Source: Chara braunii
Taxonomy: Eukaryota; Streptophyta; Charophyceae; Charales; Characeae
NCBI GenBank assembly: GCA_003427395.1
Contig: BFEA01000330.1
Coordinates: 867,578 to 915,651, forward strand
DNA length: 48,074 bases
Reading direction: 5' to 3'
Made by a program: the position numbers and the translations under genes. This document shows, piece after piece, positions 32,203-43,115 of this stretch (positions are counted from its first letter, which is position 1; every line of letters starts with the position of its first letter). The notes beneath the pieces were generated by a model. That model was not told where the DNA came from. It made no database searches and was given only the letters and a program-made list of their open reading frames with translations.

Positions 32203-33218
32203 TGTAATGACCCGCCATAACACAGACTGAGAACACTGCTGATTTATGAAGTTCTACCGGCGGAATGGATGCCTTATTGAGATTCCCGCATTTTGTTGTG
32301 TTTTCTAAGTCTGTATGTGTGCGTGCTTGTTGACTTGCGTGCCTGTCTGAGTGCTTGTCGGCATGAGTGTGTGTGTGACCCGCAAGGGTACTTGCTTGTT
32401 TGGTAGGCCCGTAGGGCCGGTACTTACCTGTGGTCGTGGCATTGAGGGTTGCAGCAGGGAAAAACACTCGAGTAGCGGAGCCAGGGGCCCGCGGTGCTTA
32501 GAGCAGCGGGAAAACCCTCAAGTAGCAGGTAGGCCAGTACCGCACAGTAGCAGTAGATGTGCCGGGTACTCGAGGCCGAGCAGAAGAAGACAAAGTTGGC
32601 ATTTTTAGAGGCCCAGTAGCGGTAGGCCAGGTCTAGGCCCGTACCAGTCCATCCAATCTGAGTTCAGAGCCTGTAAGGGCAATATCAGAGTTTGCAATGA
32701 TGTTTCCCTCCGAAAGGGAGGAGGTGCCGGTTGCTTGGGAGGCCGAGCGGCTGAAGTCACCGCCCAGGAGGCAAGCAGGCCGCTATATCTAGTGGCCGAG
32801 GCAAGAGCTCGGCCTCATTCTTCAGTGTGCGAGTTGGGCGTCACGCTGTTGGAGCGCTGGTTGGAAAAGCGCTGGCTGCTACAACGCTGCTGGGAGGAAG
32901 AAGTCGGGAGCTTCCACCTCGGCTATGGTGGAGCTCGGCCGGTAGGAGGAGGAGGGAGAAGGGGACCAAGGGGGAGAGTGGCGAGGTACCTACCTGGCTA
33001 TCGTGGACACCATCTTCATCACCTTGTTGGGCGCTGCATCTGGAAGGTCCCCGTTGGGGTAGTGCCGCACCAAGGAAGCCCAGGGTAGAGTCAGGCATGG
33101 CGGTTCAGTGCGCAGCCGCATAGCTGCTTGAAGCGGCAATGACATGTCTGCTTTGGATTGTCCTTTGGACAGGAGGCTGAAGCCTCAGTAGTCCGCCATA
33201 GCCTTGACCTGCATTGAC
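32203..33218 (+). repeat. Element I 3' LTR, truncated
   Basis: The LTR starts TGTAATGACCCGCC and follows the 5' LTR to GACCTGCATTGAC near 33218, where similarity ends abruptly. About 340 bp of the LTR's right end, including the TAACA terminus, is missing, so no target-site duplication can be checked. Confidence 0.88.
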
Positions 33219-35440
33219 CGTTCAGATCCCTGCCATAAATGTTTATAGATGGTCTGGTAAGCGTCTGCATAGGCCTAGTCAGTCCGCACTCCCTCTATCA
33301 ACGCAGCAAAGAGCCTTAGAGGACAAAGTAGCATAGCCTGCGTGTACTACTCCCATGGGTTGGCATGGTGACCGTGACCCGTGCTTCGACCGGGGCCCTT
33401 CAGAGGCACCGCCCTCTCCTGCCAGATGCGCCAAAGGGAAGAATGTTGTCTCTCGAGATAGAGCGCTCACGACTCCTCACTGAAGAGAGGACACTCAAGG
33501 TTGGACTCACTTCCTCACGGTAAGAAGAGATTGAGAGGGAAGATAAGGTAAGGGAACAACATACCTGGAGATAGCTGCCCCCAACCACAAATTTCTCACC
33601 AATTGAGCCAATGTGCATTTTGATGACCGGTCGTAGCTTCAGTACCACCCACAATGCAATGTAGTGCCACTTCAGCCAAAATGCCACATCAGCATGCTCT
33701 CATCATCACACATACATCCGCTATTGCCACAACTCCCACGGTGTCGTCACAACCTTCTTGTGACGCACCCCTCTACCCGGGTGTCGCATAGTCAGGGAAA
33801 CGCCAATGTATCCTCACCGCACAGAAGCATCGTCAGCGCACCAAGTAACAATGTTGCCGACTGCACATAGGCAATCTCGAACCAGCCCCGATACCAAATT
33901 GCAATGAATATGAATGAGAGCGATATACAAAAAACCAAGTTGCAAAATCAGGCAGAAGTCCAGACAGTCATGTAACAAGCAGAGAGCTGAAATGCACCAA
34001 CATTCCGTCCAAATAAGAGCAATACAATGAACTCGTGAACCAATGTTCAAGCCTTCAAGCCACACCGACGCAGTATTCAATGTCGCTCCTCTCTGCCTCG
34101 CGCTCAGTGCCCAGCCTACTCTACTTGTCCTACCTAGCCTACCTACGTTCATGCAACAGGCTCACTTCGACGTCGAACACCAATTTACATGTCGTCAACA
34201 CCAATGCCGACCTCCCACATACACCAGGTATGTACTCTCGTCTCCCTCACCACCCCCTGTCCACCCACTTTTGTGCCTCCTTCCGAAGACCCCTGTCACC
34301 GTCCTCTGCCTTCGCGCCCTGCAGCCCGCCTATGGGCGCTAGCGCCCCGCTGCCCAGCAGCGCCCCTCACCTCTCAGCGCCCCCGCGTGCCCCGACCAGC
34401 AGATGCGCAATGCATATACACTTGTGTGCGAGCGCAGCAGCGTGTCTGCATTGCCTGCCAAGGCCAGAATGCCAAAGCCTGGCTGGCCTCCTCCCTATAT
34501 GGGAGAGATTCCTGCTGCTGGACTGCCTGGGCCTGGCCGTGGAAGTTTCCAGTAGCTTCCGGTCGGGACCCAGTGTCTGCACCCAGGCCCATGTCTACAG
34601 TTGAGGGCCTGGGCCCGTTGCAGTTAGGCACACTCAGAATTTTCCACGCTCCGAATGTTTGCTGCCTTTGCACTGGTCCACAGGGTAGAGACGATGACAA
34701 TGCTACTTTCTCGTTGGCCCGTGGCCGCTTCGTGATGTCTCGGCCTCACACTGCGTGTGCCCAGGGCGCAACCACCTGCGTCCTGGGCTCAACTGCCTGG
34801 TGCAAATGCTTCTTCTGGAAGAGCCCAGGGTGAGGCCGAGGTTGTACTTCGACGAACTATCGTGCAGCAACTGTCTGAGACCCGCATTGAAAAAATGCTG
34901 AGATAAGGGCCTCTCATGGATAATCAGGCCCACCCTCACTTAGGGCAGGCAAGAGGCTTGCTGGGGGCCTCAGTCAGAACATATGCATGTTGTCTAGGGG
35001 CCCCCAGAGGACACGTTACTCACATTAGTAGTTAGGGCTGTGGAGTCGGTTGTGGAGTTGGCTGTGGGGTGTAATCTAGTGGTGCCCACGATGTGCTTGG
35101 CCGATGATGCCTCGCCCACTGAGGGCCCCATCTGATTTTGTAAGGGACACCGGGCCCGTTTCCCGGCTTTTATAAAGAAACATATCTTTCTTCTAAATAA
35201 TAATAATAATAATAAAATGTTGTTCAGTTTATTTTTCTGCATCAGGGTTGCATGCCTGCCGACCGCCGACCCCGACCGCCAACCGTTTTGCAGCCGACCA
35301 ATAGGGCCTACCGGTCGGCGGTCTGCCGACCAATCAGAAAACAGCCATCCACTGATTTTTTTTCAAATGTGTTAGGGGCTGTACTGCGCTTGCCGAGTAC
35401 AGCCCAAATCCGCTGAGAAACTTTTGGGATGCCAGGAGGT

Positions 35441-35573
35441 AGGGGGCGGTCGGGGGGGGTATAGGGGGGGTATAAGGGGGTTATAAGGGGTATTGGGGGG
35501 GGTAATGAGCGTGTTGGGGGGCGATTTGGAGGTGTTGAGGGGGTGCATCGGAGTATTGGGGGTGGCTGGGGTA
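35441..35573. repeat. G-rich degenerate tandem repeat
   Basis: Successive GGGGGGTATA, GGGGGTTATAAGGGG and GGTGTTGAGGGGGTG units form a strongly G-skewed tract with many runs of three or more G. It has quadruplex-forming potential on the plus strand and hence on the non-template strand of the surrounding Gypsy elements, not of the host gene. Confidence 0.7.
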
Positions 35574-36218
35574 GCCAGACGTGCCCCTCCCTTCTACAGA
35601 TTTTAAGTGCAGAGAAAAAAAATTAGGGTCCCGTATTCCTCATTGCGTATAGCTTTCTTTCTGAAGGGCCCCCAGCAGAGAATCTGCAGGGCTCCTATAT
35701 CTCAGCGGAGACACACGACGAGTTTCGGATGAGTAAGGAGCAGGCCAGCAATATATCTTCTCGATCCAAATTCAGGTCTGTGTTCCAAAAGTTATGGGGT
35801 ACAACTACTTACTGCGGTAGCTCTCTCGTTCCTTCTTTTGTTTTCCTTTTCCTACGAGCAGTGGCCCTAAGGGCCTGGCTCCACTCGTCACCACTTGCAC
35901 AAAAGACAAAACATATGGCGGCGTATGATTCCATGTTCTAGCACAAGATTCATCCTAGTTTTGCACATTTGGTGGGTAGCGGAGGGAAGCCCTGAAAATC
36001 ACGTGGTGAGTTGGCCTGCTACTGCCCAAATAATCATGTGCTCCGTGCTCCCATAACTGCTGAAACACGGACCTTAATGCGAACCTACACCATATATAGC
36101 TGGCGTGCTATCTGTTTGAGAAGTGCCACTGTCGTGGAAAGGAGGTTCTTGCTAATTATGTGCAGGGGCCTCTACGATTACCCGTCGGGTTTTTCTAATG
36201 AATGTTAAAGGGTTATTT

Positions 36219-36220
<2 letters not shown>

Positions 36221-36293
<73 letters not shown>

Positions 36294-36302
36294 CGCGCGC
36301 GC
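36221..36302. repeat. (TC)n microsatellite with CG-repeat edge
   Basis: About 34 TC units are followed by GTGCGCGCGCGCG. Confidence 0.95.
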
Positions 36303-36904
36303 GAGTTTTCACACATCACAGCGGTGTTGGTGGGGTTATTAGGGCTTCTGGACCCTTTTTTCTATTTCTTTTTTTTTATTTGTGCAGGGTGCCGACCAGC
36401 TGACCGGTCGGCGTTTGGCAGGGGGCCCCGAACGTTCGGGCGTTCGGGTTTGTCCGTTCGGCCCCGGCCGAACACCACCTACCATGGTTGCATGCGTGTA
36501 CCATCTTCCTTTGCGTTGACTGTCCGCTGTGCGAATTCTTTTGCATGCTGATGATGCTCGCAAGCACTTTTTCTTTTTCTTTTGAAGGGCGTAGCTCCTA
36601 GCATGACTGTATTGAATTGTGTATTCATATGATTCCATCAGGATTTGCACTAGTGATATGTTTACTTCAACTTTACTAACAGTTGCACGGGTGTACCACG
36701 TGTGCATACTGATCATGTTCTCGATTAGGTTAGTTTATAGACTCACATTTTACTCTCCTGCTTGTGGGCTTTGGCGCACCGCTCACCAAATGTAGCATGC
36801 CTAGAGCCTTCTGCAATGACTTGCTGATTCTGACTGCCGAGATTGACTGCGAGGCTGTACACTAACCGGTAGGGTTAGATTCATAATTTTGTTTGGCTGA
36901 GGGC

Positions 36905-37891
36905 TAACCGAGAGACCTACCTGTGAGGAAATTCGTGACGGACATATCTGCAATTTGGGAAAATACAGCCCTAACACTAACGGAATTTCCTACTACTACC
37001 GTAGCTGCGAATAGCAGGCCCGGGCTACCCCTAGGACAGACACGCCCTAACTGGCCTATACTGATAGACGGTCCTATAGCCTATAGCCGGGTCCAGTAGA
37101 GGCCGAGAGGCCGAAACAGAAACGGTACCGGTCGGTCAGTCAGTCCGGTCTAGGTCTAGTGTAGTCTATAGACAGGTTAGTCCCATCGGTTCAGGACTTT
37201 TTGGCAGTTCATTTCTCGCGAAGCAGCATGGGAGAAGCCAAGCAAGTTGGTGGCGATGACGGTCTGCAGGCGGCATCCTGAGACCTCGCTGTTGACAGCA
37301 GCCCTAGCCGGCCCAGTCTGAGCCTTCCATAGCTGGGGCATCCTCAGTGCATCTACCCCTGGGGTATCTGCGTCTGGCCGGGCTACATCGAGGCTCTACA
37401 CTGTGTACTCGTGGGTGGTGGCAGCCATAGCTGCCTGTTCCTTCGTTAGAGTTGTCCATCGGCACTGAAGACTTCATCTCCGGACCTGTTCTTCATCAGG
37501 GTGGTTGGCGCTGGCCTCTGGGAGGCTATTCTGGTGTGGCGCTACTAACTGGGTGTAGGATAGCAAGTGGGGTGTGAGTTCTGCGAGTGGCGAGATACTA
37601 GAACAAACTCTGTTACGATAATTGTTTGAGTTGGCTCATCATCAGTGCAATTTCAATTGTTATCCTCGCAGGTTCTTTCTTGTGATTGGTTGCTGGGAGT
37701 TTCGTCAGAGAGTGAGAAACACTGTGTGTCTTCTCCCCATCTGTGCATGACTGTCTTCCGCTGCCTATTTCCCCTGTGTGCAGCTTGGACTCTGTCTCCT
37801 CACTCCCCTTCTCTTATGCATGTATGGGCATGTATGAGACTGTCTGTGCGTAAGTGGCGATAAAATTCGTCAGACAACCAAGTTCATAACA
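36905..37891 (+). repeat. Element II 5' LTR
   Basis: The segment from TAACCGAGA to TTCATAACA is repeated at 43942-44961 with only a few percent difference and ends two bases before a PBS. The right end CA is clear. The left limit is where similarity to the 3' copy starts, which is not TG; because the 3' copy seems to have lost its left part, the real 5' LTR probably begins somewhat further left. Confidence 0.85.
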
Positions 37892-37893
37892 GT

Positions 37894-37905
37894 TGGTATC
37901 GGAGC
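37894..37905 (+). promoter_or_regulatory. Element II primer binding site (tRNA-iMet)
   Basis: TGGTATCGGAGC, one mismatch to the initiator tRNA-Met complement TGGTATCAGAGC, two bases after the LTR end. Confidence 0.88.
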
Positions 37906-39461
37906 TGGGATTGGAATTGGGACACTGAGGGTTGAGCGCACTGATGCATCTTCTTCATCTGGCGATCTACTCGCGAGAGTTTCATGGCGATTCATCTTCC
38001 CCAGTACCGAGTCAGCAGGGAAGAAGACTTTCAGCGGTGGATTCAAGTGTTCAGTGGTTGCACTGAGCAAGCGCACTGAGCCTGTCAGGGCGCTTGTCAG
38101 GAAGTGGCCCGTACAGGGCTAATTCGCCATAGCCAACGCTGAGGGTAGTAGTGCGAAGTACCCCAGAGTGGCGAATTACCCCTGAAGACATCAGGGAACC
38201 TTGAGCGGCATCATCCCTAGGTAGCGCTGAGGGAGATTGACACACTATATCAATCTCCTGAAGAAATAACCACATCTGGGCTATTTTTAGCACCAGTGGC
38301 TACTAGGCACTGTGGCGAGATATTTTGGTGTTGGCATACTGGGCGCCACAGGACCAGATCCAGTGTATCTGGGTTAAGGGAGTGTAGCGCTACAAGATCC
38401 TGAGGAGGATCAACAAGTTTGGAGCAGTTTTGTGCGTGGGACTATCAGGAGGAATATCTGGAAGGAATTGGCGAGATAAGGGTTATCATCTGCCATAGCC
38501 AGATCTTCATCAACACCTGCAAGATTCTCTGAAAGTGAGTCCGTTCCATGCACCTACCTGCATAGCGATTCAGATAGGATTAGATTAGTGAATTATAATG
38601 GTCTATCTGTCTGTCAGTGACTGGATGTGAAAATCGCAGACTCCATGACAGCCATAGCCATCTCTCCCCTACCTCTCTCTGCTCATTTCTCATCCTCTGT
38701 TGACTCTTTCTGATCCAAAATTGTTTTGTGACTGCTTTACTGCATTGCGATTATTCTGGGATACTCATTGCGATTATTCTGGGATACTCAAATTGTGAAT
38801 TCTGCACTGGAAAGGTAGTGATACTGTGAATTGCAGTTTTGAGCTGAGTCTATTTATAGCCTTTGCTAGTTAGGGTCAGTCATAACTTCAATTTTGTCCG
38901 TCAGAATTAAAATCTGTCAATCCCCAGTGAATCGCAATCCAAAAATAGACAATACTGCAGAATCGCCGAGTTGGATTTACAGTATTTCACTGGATACAGT
39001 GAAAACTGTACTTCGCCATACCCTAGGGTATGGCCGCCAGAGTCATCAAGGTCTAAATTGGAGTCTGTGTCAGGATATAGGGTGTCTGTCTGAATCGCTT
39101 GAGTTGGTTGACCTCTCTTGTCTGTACTAACCATGTTCTATCATTCCCACCGATCACCCTCGTTTTCTAGTGGGCTCTGGAAATCTAGTGTGTCTCTGGA
39201 AGAGTAGTGAGTGACTCTACTAACTCCAGTGTGGTGCAAGGTCAGTTAAAGGAAATCGTGTGCATGATTTTGCTGGACTTACAGTCTGTCTGACACCTGA
39301 CCCCAGAGACACCCTTCCAACCCCAAACCGCTGATTGCCCATACACCCACCTATTCCAGTGTCTGAGTTTTGCAGCGATTCCAGGGTGTCTGAAGGAATC
39401 TGATTATCGCTGCATACTCAGACTGCTGTTTTTATTTTGATTTTATTTTGGAAAAAGGAAA
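37906..39461 (+). other. Element II leader, 1.56 kb
   Basis: An unusually long untranslated leader lies between PBS and gag. It has no domain. A 24-bp tandem duplication (ATTGCGATTATTCTGGGATA) lies at 38743-38790. Confidence 0.65.
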
Positions 39462-39977
39462 ATGTCTGACCATGGGGCTCAGCAGCAGCCACAGGTGGAA
39501 GTTGTGATGAAGGTGGAAGGTCAACAACCCTCCACCTCCACTCCTCCTTCTCCACCTCTGACTGCTACTCAGCAGGAAAAGAAGGAGCTGCAAGAACAGC
39601 TGCGGCGGCAACAGGACCGTCTTGCAGAATTGGAACGTCAGGAGGCAGTTGAGCTAGAGGTTGCAACAGATAATTCCATAAGGGACTATCTGTTGCAGCA
39701 GTTGGACAAGGTGCTCTCAGCTGACCGCTGTGCACAAGTGACTAAACACCTGGCAGAGACGATCATCCTGCAGCACAAGATCACCAATTCCTATTTCACG
39801 AACTGGGTTGATCGTTTTGTTCGTTTGGAGTGTCGGGTTAACGACCTGGCAGCTCAGCAGTCCAACATTCTGGATGCGATTCAGAACTTGACTGCTCTTC
39901 TGTCAGCCGCCAAGTTGATTGCCCCTCAGCTCCCTCTGATTAAACCCAAACCTTCACCTTCTTCTACCCCTCCTTAA
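39462..39977 (+). CDS. Element II gag, N-terminal coiled-coil part
   Basis: The ATG at 39462 starts 171 residues: MSDHGAQQQPQVEV, a Pro/Thr/Ser-rich linker, then a strong coiled coil (EKKELQEQLRRQQDRLAELE) and further helices. It ends with a Pro/Ser tail and TAA at 39975-39977. The capsid part continues in the same frame just beyond, so this stop either splits a former single gag or is read through. The layout matches the coiled-coil ORF plus gag arrangement of Element I. It has no enzymatic motif; the role in particle assembly is inferred. Confidence 0.7.
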   Translation: MSDHGAQQQPQVEVVMKVEGQQPSTSTPPSPPLTATQQEKKELQEQLRRQQDRLAELERQEAVELEVATDNSIRDYLLQQLDKVLSADRCAQVTKHLAETIILQHKITNSYFTNWVDRFVRLECRVNDLAAQQSNILDAIQNLTALLSAAKLIAPQLPLIKPKPSPSSTPP

Positions 39978-41006
39978 TCTCCCCATGGTTCGGTGCATTC
40001 TTCCCGGTCACCATCTCATTCCCAAAAGACCCCAGGCAAAGCCACCTATGCTGCTGTTACTGCAGGGGATCAAAGAGGTCCCAAGATCCCTGCACCCAAC
40101 AAGTTCAGGGGTGATGACCCCAAGACCGATGTTGGGGACTGGGCTGTTGGGACCAAAGCCTACTTGAGGGGCTTTGTCTGTGCAGAACAGACCAAGGTGG
40201 CGACTGTTCTGGGACTGCTGGAGGGGCCCGCGCTGAAGTGGGCTACCTCAACCTCCAACAGTCTGCAGCAGTCCATGGAGGACTGGGCTTTTGGGCTTGG
40301 GGTGGACAAACTTCTGCAGGCCCTGGAGAACCGATTCGCAGACAAGGAGCGGGCCCGCAAGGCTGCTGACAGGATTGCTCGCCTGGGCCAGCAGCGATAC
40401 AGCGGTACCCTGCAGGCCTTGTTTGCTGAGTTCGAGCAGCTGACCTCCACCCCTGGGTTGGTCATGTCAACTGATGATTTGCTGACCAACTTCTGCAGGG
40501 CTGCGCCTGAGAAGTTTGTTGTTGCCTTGTATAGCGCTGGGCACAAGGACTGGAGGTCCTTTGGCCGTGCAGCCCTGGACATGGAGGCAAAGCTTCACGT
40601 CCAGGCCCCATCCTCTGACAGGAGGAAAGGTGCAATCCCTAGAGGTGGCAGAAAGGGAAAGGCAGCCTTTACTCATGCGGGATCTGCATCAAGTTCAAAT
40701 TCAGATTCCCAGGCTCATGCACCTTCAGCTGGGACTGGATCTGCTCCTGAGACAGATGTTGCAGCAGCCCTGACTCAGGCTGTTTTGGGAGTTCTGCAGC
40801 AACAGAAGAAATTTTCCCCCACCACAACCTCAGTCAGTGCAAAGGGGAAGGAAAAGGGACGTCGGCCTTCCTCTTCCCAGCTCCCTAACTTGCCCAAAGA
40901 CGTCCGCATGCCAGCTGAACCTCTCAATCCCTCCACACTCCCCTGGCATGACCTCAAGATCGAGGAGGCAGTCTGGGAAGAAGGAAGGAGCGAGGGGTCT
41001 GCCTGA
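39978..41006 (+). CDS. Element II gag capsid domain
   Basis: This is in frame with the upstream ORF after a single TAA. The motif IPAPNKFRGDDPKTDVGDWA is followed by a capsid-type helical core (VATVLGLLEGPALKWATS, LLQALENRFADKERARKA, FAEFEQLTSTPG) typical of Retrotrans_gag, then a basic and Ser-rich tail and the pre-knuckle linker PSTLPWHDLKIEEAVWEE. It stops at 41004-41006. A zinc knuckle (CLRCEGQHFLRDF) lies across the stop in another frame, with the last Cys changed to Phe. The first in-frame ATG is well inside, so independent translation would need a non-AUG start. Confidence 0.78.
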   Translation, partial: SPHGSVHSSRSPSHSQKTPGKATYAAVTAGDQRGPKIPAPNKFRGDDPKTDVGDWAVGTKAYLRGFVCAEQTKVATVLGLLEGPALKWATSTSNSLQQSMEDWAFGLGVDKLLQALENRFADKERARKAADRIARLGQQRYSGTLQALFAEFEQLTSTPGLVMSTDDLLTNFCRAAPEKFVVALYSAGHKDWRSFGRAALDMEAKLHVQAPSSDRRKGAIPRGGRKGKAAFTHAGSASSSNSDSQAHAPSAGTGSAPETDVAAALTQAVLGVLQQQKKFSPTTTSVSAKGKEKGRRPSSSQLPNLPKDVRMPAEPLNPSTLPWHDLKIEEAVWEEGRSEGSA

Positions 41007-41349
41007 GATGTGAGGGACAACATTTCCTAAGGGACTTCCCGTACATGCCAGGCCCAGAACAGTCAAAAAACTGAAACAGACCCTGGGGACAACAGTTCCC
41101 CCCAGTGGTGCACCTTCATCTACTCAGATAGGTGAATCTGCAGCTGTTTCAGTTGAGACTGTAGGTGACAATGTTTGTTTGGGGACTGCGCAGGCAGCAT
41201 CCTTTTGCTATGAGGATCCTGACGCGGATCAGGACCCGGGGCAGGATGAGCTTCAGTCACTTGCAGCCTTCTTCCTTCACCTGAAGGAACAGAAGAAGTG
41301 CAAGTCTGATCTCATCATGCTTCGGCCCCTGATCATCCGTACCAGGATC

Positions 41350-43100
41350 ACTGGCTATTAGACTGTGGAGCCACCAGGAACTTCATGTCTCCCAATGCAG
41401 TTAAAAAGCTGCATCCGGGCATGAAAGTTCAGCAGCTGCAGCAACCGCTGCTGGTGAGGATTGATGACTCTACAGTGCTCAGCATCAGGGAGAAGGTCAA
41501 GGGTATCCCTGTGACCTTCGACAGTGCTGGAGAAGTCAGACACAGTCTGAACTTCGACATTTTCCCTGAGCTACCCTTTGACTTGGAGTTCTCCATGCAG
41601 TGGCTGAAGGCAGTCAACCCAAGGATCGACTGCCAGATCCCAAAGGTTGCGCTACCTAATAGCCAGGGGGTGTATCAGCTATGCATGATTGCTGCTGATC
41701 ATCACCCTAAGACCTTTTGCTACTGCCTGAGAGTGAGAGAGTTGTACTCTCTCTCACGCCAGTACGACCATGAGTGTTTGTTCATTGCTTTGGTCAAGCA
41801 AACAGATGCTCCCCCTATTTCCTGTCCTCCTGAGATACAGCAGATGGTGGACAAGTATGCTGATTTGATGCAAGAGCCCTTTGGACTACCCAACCGACCA
41901 ACCAAGCATCACATTGAGCTGCTGCCTGGAGCGGTCCCTCCCAAGGGCCGCATCTACAGGATGTCCCCTGCTGAGCTAGAGGAGGTCAGAAAGCAGCTTG
42001 AGACCCTGACCAGCAAGGGCTGGATCAGACCCAGCACTTCTGAATTCGGTGCACCTGTTCTCTTTGTGCCCAAGGGGAACGGCGAGTTCAGAATGTGTAT
42101 TGACTGCAAGGGTCTCAACAAGATCACTAGGAAGAGTACTGAGCCACTTCCTAGGATCGACGACCTCCTGGACATGGTGCAGGGCTGCACAATGTTCAGC
42201 AAAGTCGACCTCAAATCTGGCTACCACCAGATTGAGATGGCAGAGGAGGATGTCTACAAGACAGCCTTCAAGACCAGGTATGGGACTTATGAGTTCCTGG
42301 TCATGCCATTCGGACTTTGCAACGCCCCAGGCACCTTCCAGACAGAGATGCACCGCATCTTCAAGCCTTACCTGGACAAGTTCATGGTGGTCTACCTGGA
42401 TGACATCCTGGTATTCAGTCGAACTGTCAGGGAATATGCGAAGCACTTGGCTCTTGTCCTTCAGTCATTACGTGGCAGCCAGTACAAGATCAACAAAGAG
42501 AAGTCCTCTTTTGGAGTTCCCTCTGTCATCTACCTGGATCACGTAATCTCTGGAGATGGCCTGGCTCCTGAAGCAGCCAAGATTGCTGCTATTCAGGAGT
42601 GGCCTCAGCCACAGACAGTGAGGGATGTCAGGTCCTTCATGGGTTTAGCCTCATACTACAGAAAGTTTGTCAGGAACTTTTTTGCAGTGGCTGCACCCCT
42701 GACCAACCTAACAAAGAAAGATACTCCCTTTCTTTGGTCCCTTCCCTGTCGGTTGGCCTTCACACGACTCAAGAAGGCCTTGACTCGTGCGCCTGTGCTG
42801 AAGTTACCTGACCCCACTTTGCCATTTATCATGACCACTGACGCCAGTCAGTATGGCATTGGGGCAGTTCTTCAGCAGGATGATGGGAATGGTCTACGGC
42901 ATGTAGAGTTTATGAGTAAGAAGACCAAGACTCAAAAGCTCCAGGACTCCACCTACAAGAAAGAGCTATATGCTCTTGTCTGTGCCCTGAAACACTGGAA
43001 ACACTTTCTCCTGGGAAGACACTTCAAGATCTTCTCAGATCACTCCACCCTTCAGTGGATGAAGTCCCAGGGAGAGTTGAATGATAAGTTGGCACGGTAG
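41350..43100 (+). CDS. Element II protease, reverse transcriptase and RNase H
   Basis: Protease starts with HWLLDCGATRNFMSP, catalytic Asp at 41361; the in-frame ATG at 41385 lies after it, so normal expression must be as a polyprotein. RT motifs follow in order: GWIRPSTSEFGAPVLFVPKG, RMCIDCKGLN, FSKVDLKSGYHQI, MPFGLCNAPGTFQ, YLDDILVFSR (around residue 337 from that ATG) and RSFMGLASYYRKFV. RNase H has IMTTDASQYGIGAVLQQDDG, KELYALVCALKHWKHFLLG and FKIFSDHSTLQWM. Three of the four acidic residues precede a single TAG at 43098-43100; the fourth is in the next ORF. Apart from that stop the domain is intact, much better preserved than in Element I. Confidence 0.9.
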
Positions 43101-43115
43101 ATTCAATTCATTGAC

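Larger units (their letters stand above)
33219..36904. other. Intronic stretch between the two Gypsy elements
   Basis: No gene is recognised in 3.7 kb. A GC-rich part (34035-34840) keeps several frames open but shows no domain and no codon pattern I trust. A perfect 9-bp hairpin (GGCTGTACT...AGTACAGCC) lies near 35382-35406. GC palindromes with GCCGACC/GGTCGGC words lie at about 35255-35335 and 36387-36475. The true left end of Element II's 5' LTR may lie within the last part of this stretch. Confidence 0.4.

Noticed and set aside
34035-34840. Overlapping plus-strand ORFs of 189 and 214 residues
   Set aside because: GC-rich composition keeps several frames open at once. No motif, no coherent hydrophobic core and no splice context.
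41179-41361. Small ORF before the protease of Element II
   Set aside because: It is in a different frame from pol and is best explained as part of the broken gag-pol linker; no independent product is supported.
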